Position numbers and translations under genes: made by a program. Positions 1 through 5,888 of a stretch of 11,631 bases of DNA are shown piece by piece (the first letter of the stretch is position 1; every line of letters starts with the position of its first letter). The notes under the pieces were generated by a model. The model had not been told where the DNA came from. It ran no database searches and worked only from the letters and a program-made list of their open reading frames with translations. Origin of the DNA: Paracoccaceae bacterium (GTDB lineage: Bacteria; Pseudomonadota; Alphaproteobacteria; Rhodobacterales; Rhodobacteraceae); contig JALSHL010000253.1 in NCBI GenBank assembly GCA_026982255.1, positions 1-11,631 on the forward strand, read 5' to 3'.

Positions 1-1163
1 TCGAGGGGATTCACATACGCAACGCCCGTAGCGGGTTTTCCTATGTCCGCACGGATGGCCGCGAGCAGGAATATGAAACCGGTGCCGCCTGTATCCGGGT
101 GCAGGCAGGCGACAATATCGTCATACGCGACAATGAACTGGAAACCTGCGGAAGCGGGATATTCACCATGTCCCAAGAGTACAACGAGGCGAGCCTGACC
201 CGTAATATACTGATCGAAGGCAACTACCTGCACAACAACGGCGAACCGGGAACAGGTCGTTCGCATGGTGTCTATATCCAGGCAATCGGCGCGACCTACC
301 AGTTCAACCGTTTCGGGCCAAACAACCCCGAATCGCACGGCATGTCCCTGAAAGAACGGGTTGCCGGCTCCATAATCCGCTACAACTGGTTCGATAGCGG
401 TTCTTCCCGCGTGCTGGATCTTGTCGAGGTCGAAGATGCCGCCGCCTGGTATATCGAACAGGCATATCTGGACAGATTCGACGGTGAGGAGCCTGACCCG
501 GAACGGCTGGAAAAAGTGCGGCAAGCTGAGGCCGCATACCGGAACACCTATGTTTACGGGAATTTTTTCCGGCATATCGGCAGCGCCACCGATGCCGGCA
601 ACCTGATCCATTACGGCTATGACAACGACCCGCAACTCGCACGTCGCGGCGTCCTGTATTTTTTCAACAACACCCTGATGATGCTCAACGACCGCGAGGA
701 CAGCTGGCGCATACGGCTTTCCGATGTCTACCTGTATGACGAAAGCACCGGAACTCCGGCGCAGGAAACGGTCGAAGCATTCAACAATATTTTCTATCTC
801 GCACCCGAAACACCGGGGCAAGAACCGAGCTACCTGTGTATCGGGCGGGAAAGCGGCCTGATAAGGCTGGGCACAAACTGGATTTCCGACGGGTGGCAAA
901 CCGAACTGGCGCAATCCGAGTGCTACCCGTATGAAACCAGACCCCGGATAGAAGGCACCGAAAACCTGCGTAGCCAGCCTGCACTGCCCGCACCCGTCGA
1001 TCCAGTAACGCTCGACCCCCTTCCCGCAACCGGCACACTCGGCTCACCCCAAAAGCTGCCGGAGGCGTTGGCCGCCCATATCCCTGATCTGCAATATGTG
1101 CCGCACCTGACAGCCAGACCGCGCGGGCCGGTTGCCATACTGGGCGCACGACAATTCCCGTAG
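1..1163 (+). CDS. Right-handed parallel beta-helix repeat protein, 5'-truncated by window edge
   Basis: The reading frame is open from base 3 of the window to the TAG at 1161-1163, so about 386 C-terminal residues are seen and the true start lies upstream. A GTG at 99 is an internal Val codon, not a likely start. The first ~200 residues show short beta-helix rungs with Asn/Gly turns (IRDNELETCGSGIF, IEGNYLHNNG, SIIRYNWFDSG, YVYGNFFRHIG), typical of pectate-lyase-like folds. The stretch from SHGVYIQ to RVLDLVEVEDA resembles proteins annotated as polysaccharide-degrading beta-helix proteins. A Pro-rich C-terminal tail follows (PALPAPVDPVTLDPLPATG). Probable role: binding or cleaving an extracellular polysaccharide; catalytic residues and substrate cannot be assigned, and any signal peptide is outside the window. 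Codon use differs from the neighbours: at least eight ATA codons plus AGA and AGG, suggesting transfer. The gene is convergent with dctM. The fold is fairly certain, the enzymatic role is not. Confidence 0.8.
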   Translation, partial: EGIHIRNARSGFSYVRTDGREQEYETGAACIRVQAGDNIVIRDNELETCGSGIFTMSQEYNEASLTRNILIEGNYLHNNGEPGTGRSHGVYIQAIGATYQFNRFGPNNPESHGMSLKERVAGSIIRYNWFDSGSSRVLDLVEVEDAAAWYIEQAYLDRFDGEEPDPERLEKVRQAEAAYRNTYVYGNFFRHIGSATDAGNLIHYGYDNDPQLARRGVLYFFNNTLMMLNDREDSWRIRLSDVYLYDESTGTPAQETVEAFNNIFYLAPETPGQEPSYLCIGRESGLIRLGTNWISDGWQTELAQSECYPYETRPRIEGTENLRSQPALPAPVDPVTLDPLPATGTLGSPQKLPEALAAHIPDLQYVPHLTARPRGPVAILGARQFP

Positions 1164-1191
1164 ACCTCTCTATTTTCCCGTTTCGTTCGCA

Positions 1192-1206
1192 TTTTAACCA
1201 TTAAAA
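1192..1206. repeat. AT-rich perfect palindrome TTTTAA-CCA-TTAAAA
   Basis: Two 6-base arms are exact reverse complements around CCA, in an AT-rich patch 29 bases after the beta-helix stop codon, while the surroundings are GC-rich. It contains TTAACCAT, which resembles a half-site of the alphaproteobacterial cell-cycle regulator CtrA. The full CtrA consensus (TTAA, seven bases, TTAA) is not present. It could be a protein-binding site or part of a promoter for the structured segment downstream, or it may be chance. Confidence 0.3.
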
Positions 1207-1222
1207 CCTTGCGGGAATCAGC

Positions 1223-1352
1223 CCGACCGCGCCATACAGAAGGGGCGGAACGGTCGGACAGCATGTCTGACAAGGAAGAACTCCACCGCCTTTCAGACAT
1301 CGCTACATATACCGTCGCTATTGGGAGCGAGCACGCAGGGACGCCTGTGTGC
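1223..1352 (+). other. Structured non-coding segment: four successive hairpins between convergent genes
   Basis: Seen directly are four inverted repeats in a row. P1 pairs CCGACCGCGCC (1223-1233) with GGCG (1244-1247) and CGGTCGG (1251-1257), leaving a three-base bulge. P2 pairs 1260-1275 with 1289-1304: 15 base pairs with one bulged C on each strand and a 13-base loop. P3 pairs TCGCT (1315-1319) with AGCGA (1326-1330). P4 abuts it and pairs 1331-1339 with 1344-1352: nine pairs including one G-U, with a four-base loop. The G-U in P4 is a wobble only if the + strand is transcribed, since the other strand would have a C-A mismatch; this weakly favours + orientation. No convincing ORF covers the segment. 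It may be a small RNA, a 3'UTR element, or serial terminators for the beta-helix gene. I recognise no known RNA family. Confidence 0.35.
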
Positions 1353-1359
1353 GGGGTGC

Positions 1360-1388
1360 GGGAGGGCTTCTGTGGGGGAGGCCCTCCC
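1360..1388 (-). terminator. Probable terminator hairpin of the leftward TRAP operon
   Basis: GGGAGGGC (1360-1367) and GCCCTCCC (1381-1388) form a perfect 8-base-pair GC-rich stem with a 13-base loop, starting five bases beyond the dctM stop codon. On the - strand it is not followed by a run of T, so it does not fit the classic intrinsic terminator. Position and stem strength still suit transcript end formation or 3'-end protection. Confidence 0.45.
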
Positions 1389-1393
1389 GATCG

Positions 1394-2716
1394 TTAAAAC
1401 ATCACGCGGACCAAAAACAGCGTGATTGACGGGAACCCCAGCAGGATACCAACGCGGATCAGGTCGGAAATCACGAACGGCGCGACGCCCTTGTAGGTGT
1501 CGGTGATCGGCACCTCGCGGGCGATGGAGTGGATGATAAACAGGTTCATGCCCACGGGCGGCGTGATCAGCCCGACCTCGACCACGATCAGAGCGATGAT
1601 ACCGAACCAGATCGCGACTTCCTCTTGTGACATACCAAAATCCAGCGCCTGGATGATCGGGAAGAAAATCGGAATGGTCAGCAGGATCATCGACAGCGAA
1701 TCCATGACGCAACCGAAGATCAGATAGGCGATCAGCATGACGATCATCACCGTCATCGGCGCATAGCCCTGCTCGCCCACCCAGGCCACCAGCGCCTGCG
1801 GCGTCTGGGTAAAGGCAAGGAAGGAATTGAACAGTTGCGCGCCGAAAATGATGAAAAAGATCATGCCTGTGGATTTGGCCGTCGAAAGGATCGATTCCAG
1901 AAATCCGCGCTTGTCCAGCCCGCCGCTGACAAAACCATACAGACCGGTGCCGACCGCACCCACCGCCGCGCCCTCGGTCGGTGTGAAAATACCGACGTAG
2001 ATGCCGCCGATCACGGCGATAAAAATGACCACCACCGGCCAGATACGCAGCAGATTGCGGAAGCGCTCGCCATAAGGCACCCGCGCCGCCGTTGTGGCAC
2101 TGTCGGGCCGCAGCCGCACATAAATCGCCACGGTCACCATATAGCCCAGCGCCGCCAGCACACCCGGGATCATTGCCGCCATGAACATCTTGACGATATT
2201 CTGCTCGGTAATAATCGCGTAGATCACCAAAATGACCGAGGGCGGAATCAGGATGCCCAGCGTCCCGCCCGCCGCCAACACGCCGGTGGACAGCGCATCG
2301 GAATAGCCGTAGCGCTTCATCTCCGGCAGCGCCACCTTGCCCATGGTGGAGGCCGTCGCCAACGACGATCCGCACACCGCCCCGAACCCCGCACAGGCCC
2401 CAACCGCCGCAATCGCCATGCCTCCCTTGCGATGGCCGAGCCAGTCGGCCGCCGCACGGAACAGGTCGCGCGACATGCCCGATTTGGTGGCAAACTCCCC
2501 CATCAGCAGAAACATCGGCACGATGGACAGGGAATAGCTGGAAAAGGTCTCGTAAGTCAGGGATTTCATCTGGCTCAACACCGCATTGGGTGAGCCGAGC
2601 ACAATCCATGTGCCGACAAATCCGGTGATTGCCATGGAAACCCCGATCGGCATGCGCAGGAAAATCGCCCCCAGCATGATGACGAAGGCCAGCATCGACA
2701 GGTCGAAACCGCTCAT
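1394..2716 (-). CDS. dctM: TRAP transporter large permease subunit (DctM family)
   Basis: This 440-residue protein has the usual length of the large TRAP membrane subunit and is hydrophobic throughout, with about a dozen membrane segments. Family hallmarks are the SIVPMFLLMGEFA stretch (64-76), the re-entrant GGTLGILIPPS motif (150-160), FTPTEGAAVGA (244-254) and the C-terminal GLITPPVGMNLF (382-393). In this family DctM forms the Na+-driven translocation path in the inner membrane, works with DctQ, and receives solute from a periplasmic DctP protein. Its ATG (2714-2716) overlaps the dctQ stop codon as ATGA, so translation is probably coupled. It is the last gene of the leftward operon and is followed by a GC-rich hairpin. 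The substrate cannot be read from the sequence; the neighbouring flavin monooxygenase suggests a hydroxylatable organic acid or aromatic compound, which is inference only. Confidence 0.95.
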   Translation of the reverse strand: MSGFDLSMLAFVIMLGAIFLRMPIGVSMAITGFVGTWIVLGSPNAVLSQMKSLTYETFSSYSLSIVPMFLLMGEFATKSGMSRDLFRAAADWLGHRKGGMAIAAVGACAGFGAVCGSSLATASTMGKVALPEMKRYGYSDALSTGVLAAGGTLGILIPPSVILVIYAIITEQNIVKMFMAAMIPGVLAALGYMVTVAIYVRLRPDSATTAARVPYGERFRNLLRIWPVVVIFIAVIGGIYVGIFTPTEGAAVGAVGTGLYGFVSGGLDKRGFLESILSTAKSTGMIFFIIFGAQLFNSFLAFTQTPQALVAWVGEQGYAPMTVMIVMLIAYLIFGCVMDSLSMILLTIPIFFPIIQALDFGMSQEEVAIWFGIIALIVVEVGLITPPVGMNLFIIHSIAREVPITDTYKGVAPFVISDLIRVGILLGFPSITLFLVRVMF

Positions 2717-3303
2717 GGCAGCACCTCTTCACGCCCGCGCAGCGTCCAGTTCAGGGCGCGCCAGACTGTATAGGCGCAGACCACCGCGAAAAACGCCGCC
2801 CCGACCATGGCGAGCGCATAGCCCCACCAGACCGGCATCCGCAAAATAAACGTGGTTTCGGGGTAGTAGGGCTTGTCGCCCAGCGCCAGCAGGTCGCGCA
2901 ATGTGTCGGAGCCGAAGGGCATCCGCTCCCCCATCCCCAGCCACAGCCGCCAGGCAATCACGCCCGAGACGACCGCCATCGCCAGATCGCCGAGCATCCC
3001 GAGGAAAATCCTGGGGCGCGCCGGAAAGGTGTCGACCAGAATATCCACCGTCACCTGCCCGCGGTTGATCTGGCTCCACGGCAGGAAGCTGAACACGGCC
3101 ACGGCGGTTGCCAGCTCCACCAGTTCGAAATCGCCGGGGATGGGGCCGAGACCGGCCCAGATCATCGCCCGCCCCGTAATGGAAACCACCGTCATCACCG
3201 CTGCCGCGCTCAGCGCTACGCCACCAGCATAGGCCAGCCATTTCGACAGCATTTTCAGCACCCGCCCTACGCGGGCCTCGGCCACTGGTGCAATTCCGTT
3301 CAT
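2713..3303 (-). CDS. dctQ: TRAP transporter small permease subunit (DctQ family)
   Basis: This 196-residue protein has four predicted membrane segments (roughly residues 23-48, 62-78, 100-124 and 155-185). It carries the conserved DctQ-type stretch LPWSQINRGQVTVDIL (74-89) after the second helix, in which the Arg-Gly and Val-Asp residues recur across the family. It is the small membrane partner that pairs with DctM in the inner membrane. The ATG at 3301-3303 lies nine bases after the TAG stop of the upstream monooxygenase gene. The bases TAGGAACAGG double as stop codon and ribosome binding site, which supports this start and tight coupling. The length is at the upper side of the small-subunit range, with a short soluble N-terminus. 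No dctP gene lies before it, although that is the usual order in TRAP operons. The family call is firm, the substrate unknown. Confidence 0.92.
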   Translation of the reverse strand: MNGIAPVAEARVGRVLKMLSKWLAYAGGVALSAAAVMTVVSITGRAMIWAGLGPIPGDFELVELATAVAVFSFLPWSQINRGQVTVDILVDTFPARPRIFLGMLGDLAMAVVSGVIAWRLWLGMGERMPFGSDTLRDLLALGDKPYYPETTFILRMPVWWGYALAMVGAAFFAVVCAYTVWRALNWTLRGREEVLP

Positions 3304-3312
3304 CGCCTGTTC

Positions 3313-4554
3313 CTAGAGTATCGAGGGCCGGTTATTCAGCCCTTCCACATCCATTCCTGCCAGCTTTTTATAGGCTGCTGCCGTGGCCTCAAGCTCTTTT
3401 GCGTCCAGAACCTGCGATATATCGTCAAAACCGTCGGGCGCGCGTTCGGCCACAAGGTCCAGCACCTTGTCTGGCCCGTCACCGCGATTGGCCAGCACCA
3501 CCGCCGCCGTCACGGGGCGCCGCTCGGCATCGTAGCTTTCCAGCGCCGCCGCCGTCGCCCCCTGTGCCCGCACCTCGCGCGCCAGCACGCGGGCATCCAG
3601 TATCGCCTGCGAGGCCCCGTTGGAGCCGATCGGATACATCGGATGCGCCGCATCGCCCAGCAGCGTCATGCGCCCGTGCGTCCAGCGCGGCAGCGGATCA
3701 CGGTCGATCATCGGGAATTCAAAGATATGTTTCGCCGACTTGATGATCTGCGGCACGTCGAGCCAGTCGAATTCCATACCCTCGAACTGCGGCAGGATAT
3801 CCCCGATCTTTCCGGGGCGATTCCAGTCCTCGCGCGACCACATATAGTCGGGCGGGAACTGCAAATCGCAGATCCAGTTGATCAGCGAACCGTTTTCGGT
3901 ATCCGCAATCGGGTAGCAGACGAATTTGCGTTTCTTCTCGCCGATCATCGCCATGGACCGGCCAGTCAGGAACCGCGGCCCTTCGGAAACGCCCCGCCAC
4001 ATGACGATCCCGCCCCAGACCGGCGGCCCCTCGTCGGGGTAAAGGCGCGCGCGGGCGTTGGAATGCAACCCATCGGCGGCAACAAACAACGCCCCGCTTT
4101 CAATGGTTTCGATTCCGGTTTCGCGGTCGCGCAGGGTGATGTCGATCCCGCCGGAAGTCCCGGCCCAGCCCGTGACCTCCTGTCCGGTCACAATGGCATC
4201 CGGTCCCAACCGCTCCTGCACCTTGCGATACAGCAGCATCTGCAAATGCCCGCGATGGATGGAGAACTGCGGCCAGCGGTAGCCCGCCTTGATCCCGCGC
4301 GGCTCGGCCCAGATTTTGCCGCCCTGCGCCGAGGCATAGACCACCTCCTCCGTGCGCAACGCGATTTTGTCGAGGTCGTCTAGCAGCCCGAGTTCGGCCA
4401 GCTCGCGCACTGCGTGCGGTTGCAGGTTGATGCCGACGCCGAGGGGTTTTATCTCGGCCACCGATTCAAAAATCCGGCAAGGCACACCGATCTGGTGCAG
4501 GCTCAACGCCAGTGACAGCCCGCCAATCCCCGCGCCGGCAATCAGGACAGTCAT
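3313..4554 (-). CDS. FAD-dependent aromatic monooxygenase, PhzS-like
   Basis: The 413-residue protein belongs to the class A flavoprotein hydroxylases. It has the N-terminal FAD-binding GAGIGG (7-12), the DG motif at AADGLHSNAR (159-168), and the second FAD motif GDAAHPMYPIGSNGASQAI (300-318). The runs LGVGINLQPHAV, SIHRGHLQM and MIDRDPLPRW closely recall Pseudomonas PhzS (5-methylphenazine-1-carboxylate monooxygenase), more so than salicylate or hydroxybenzoate hydroxylases. Such enzymes use NAD(P)H and O2 to hydroxylate, sometimes with decarboxylation, an activated aromatic ring. No phenazine genes are present, so the substrate is open. The chosen ATG (4552-4554) overlaps the EVE gene stop codon as ATGA; an in-frame upstream ATG at 4590 would add twelve residues before the FAD fold and lies inside the EVE gene. 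The gene sits where dctP would normally be, directly before dctQM, suggesting import and oxidation of one compound. Confidence 0.9.
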   Translation of the reverse strand: MTVLIAGAGIGGLSLALSLHQIGVPCRIFESVAEIKPLGVGINLQPHAVRELAELGLLDDLDKIALRTEEVVYASAQGGKIWAEPRGIKAGYRWPQFSIHRGHLQMLLYRKVQERLGPDAIVTGQEVTGWAGTSGGIDITLRDRETGIETIESGALFVAADGLHSNARARLYPDEGPPVWGGIVMWRGVSEGPRFLTGRSMAMIGEKKRKFVCYPIADTENGSLINWICDLQFPPDYMWSREDWNRPGKIGDILPQFEGMEFDWLDVPQIIKSAKHIFEFPMIDRDPLPRWTHGRMTLLGDAAHPMYPIGSNGASQAILDARVLAREVRAQGATAAALESYDAERRPVTAAVVLANRGDGPDKVLDLVAERAPDGFDDISQVLDAKELEATAAAYKKLAGMDVEGLNNRPSIL

Positions 4555-4970
4555 GTCTTGTAGCCGCCAAGTTCGCAAACAATCCGCCATTCTTCGGACG
4601 TCACCGGCTGCACCGACAGGCGCGAGTTGTTGACCAGCACCATATCGGCAAGGCGCGGATCATCCTTGCACTGCTGCAACGTGACGGGACGCGGGAACGG
4701 ACCGACCGCCTTGATGTCCACACATTCCCAGCGCGGATCGTCGGTGGTGGAGTCGGGATGCGCTTCGGCAATTACCTCTACCACGCCAACGATTTTTTTC
4801 TCGTTGACCGAGTGATAGAAAAACCCGAGGTCGCCAACCTTCATCTGCCGCATATTGTTGCGGGCCTGATAGTTGCGCACGCCGTCCCATTCCTCGCCCG
4901 CGTCACCCTTGGCGACCTGATCATCCCAGCTCCAGGTGTTCGGTTCGGTTTTGAATAGCCAGTAATTCAT
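4551..4970 (-). CDS. EVE domain-containing protein
   Basis: The 139-residue protein is essentially a single EVE domain (PUA-like fold, thymocyte nuclear protein 1 type). It shows WLFKTEP (4-10), WSWDDQ, EWDGVRNYQARN and GDLGFFYHS, followed by VVGVVEV and the DPRWECVDI strand. EVE domains are known readers of modified bases in DNA or RNA, often found with restriction or RNA-modification functions; the ligand of the stand-alone bacterial forms is largely unsettled. The start is supported by AGGAG six bases upstream, inside the end of gpsA, and the gap to the gpsA stop codon is three bases. The 3' end overlaps the monooxygenase start. Its place after tsaD and gpsA matches a gene order I recall from other Rhodobacterales, so it probably belongs to the housekeeping part of the operon. 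The domain call is firm, the cellular role inferred. Confidence 0.92.
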   Translation of the reverse strand: MNYWLFKTEPNTWSWDDQVAKGDAGEEWDGVRNYQARNNMRQMKVGDLGFFYHSVNEKKIVGVVEVIAEAHPDSTTDDPRWECVDIKAVGPFPRPVTLQQCKDDPRLADMVLVNNSRLSVQPVTSEEWRIVCELGGYKT

Positions 4971-4973
4971 GCG

Positions 4974-5888
4974 TTACTCCTGTTTCAAAGGCCGCGACAG
5001 CAGGGCATCCATGGCCTCCGGGACCGAGGTTTTGCCTGCCAGAACAGCGGCAATAACGCGGGTCAACGGCATGTCTATACCGTGTTGCTCCGCCAGATCG
5101 CAGGCCGCTTCTGCCGTGGCAATTCCCTCGACCGTCTTGCCGCTTGCCGGCCCCCTGCCAGATCCCAGCGCCAGCCCTCGCGCAAAATTGCGCGACATGG
5201 GCGAGGCGCAGGTCAGCGCCAGATCACCAAGACCGGACAGGCCCGAGAACGTCTCGTCCCGCCCGCCCATCGCCACGCCAAGGCGGCGCATCTCGGCAAA
5301 GCCGCGGGTCATCAGGGCGGCGCGGGCGCTCTCGCCCAGACCAGCCCCAATGGCGATGCCCGCGCCGATGGCGACAACGTTTTTCAAGGCACCGCCAAGC
5401 TGCGCGCCGGTCACGTCAGAGGTCAGATAGAGCCGCATCCGGTCGGTCGAAAGCTGCCGTTGCAACCCCCTACCCAGTATTTCGTCCGCGCAAGCCAGTG
5501 TCAGGGCCGTCGGCAGACCCTTGGCAATTTCACTGGCAAAACCGGGACCGGTAAGAACGGCGGTTTGCATGTCGGGCGCATGACGTGCGGCGATGGCGGT
5601 TTGCAACTCTCCGCTGTTGCGATCAATGCCCTTGGCGCACAGGACCAGCGGCGCATCGGGCAGGGCTGCGCGATGTTCAGCCAGAAAGGCCGCTGTTTGC
5701 TGTGCTGGCACCACCAGCAATGTCACGGCGGCCTGTGCGGGCATTTCCTGCGTCGGCGTGACGCCCTCCGGCAGCGGAAAAACAGGGGATTTCGGGCTGC
5801 GCGACCACAGCGCCACATCCTGCCCGCCGCGTGCCAGAACACAGGCGAGCGCGGTGCCGAATGCGCCAGCGCCCAGAATCGCGATCAT
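4974..5888 (-). CDS. gpsA: Glycerol-3-phosphate dehydrogenase [NAD(P)+]
   Basis: The 304-residue protein catalyses NAD(P)H-dependent reduction of dihydroxyacetone phosphate to sn-glycerol 3-phosphate, the backbone for phospholipid synthesis, in the cytosol. Visible motifs are the Rossmann ILGAGAFGTALA (4-15), CAKGID (84-89), GGALKNVVAIGAGI (165-178) with the conserved Lys169, SGLGDLALTC (218-227) followed by the SRN element (232-234), and KTVEGIATAEAA (251-262). Two oddities: the segment between LWSR and LLVVP, which normally contains the N-P-x-Y-L-P loop, is about 16 residues shorter than usual and contains PLPEG instead; and the usual GPSFA is GPGFA here (114-118). Core catalytic motifs are intact, so the enzyme is probably functional. 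The ATG overlaps the tsaD stop codon by four bases (ATGA), implying translational coupling. The length is below the usual 320-340 residues. Confidence 0.96.
   Translation of the reverse strand: MIAILGAGAFGTALACVLARGGQDVALWSRSPKSPVFPLPEGVTPTQEMPAQAAVTLLVVPAQQTAAFLAEHRAALPDAPLVLCAKGIDRNSGELQTAIAARHAPDMQTAVLTGPGFASEIAKGLPTALTLACADEILGRGLQRQLSTDRMRLYLTSDVTGAQLGGALKNVVAIGAGIAIGAGLGESARAALMTRGFAEMRRLGVAMGGRDETFSGLSGLGDLALTCASPMSRNFARGLALGSGRGPASGKTVEGIATAEAACDLAEQHGIDMPLTRVIAAVLAGKTSVPEAMDALLSRPLKQE

Noticed and set aside
1209..1397. Possible small + strand gene (62 residues from TTG, or 45 from ATG at 1263)
   Set aside because: There is no Shine-Dalgarno sequence at a suitable distance, the sequence matches nothing I recognise, and it coincides with strong inverted repeats that better explain the DNA.
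1201..1400. The 7-base direct repeat TTAAAAC at 1201-1207 and 1394-1400 flanking the hairpin block, as in a small inserted element
   Set aside because: The segment ends share only about half their bases as inverted repeats, one copy of the repeat includes the dctM stop codon, and a 7-base AT-rich match is easily chance.
1293..2732. A 479-residue open frame on the - strand overlapping dctM in another frame
   Set aside because: It is rich in Arg, Gly, His and Cys with no recognisable domain, while the dctM frame has clear TRAP motifs. Long shadow frames are usual in high-GC DNA.
3313..4554. Phenazine biosynthesis locus, given the PhzS-like protein
   Set aside because: No phzA-G or phzM gene is present, and PhzS-like hydroxylases are widespread outside phenazine producers.
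4554..4590. Longer N-terminus for the FAD monooxygenase from the ATG at 4590
   Set aside because: It would place twelve residues before the beta strand of the FAD fold and lie inside the EVE gene; the ATGA overlap start matches the pattern of the other genes in this operon.
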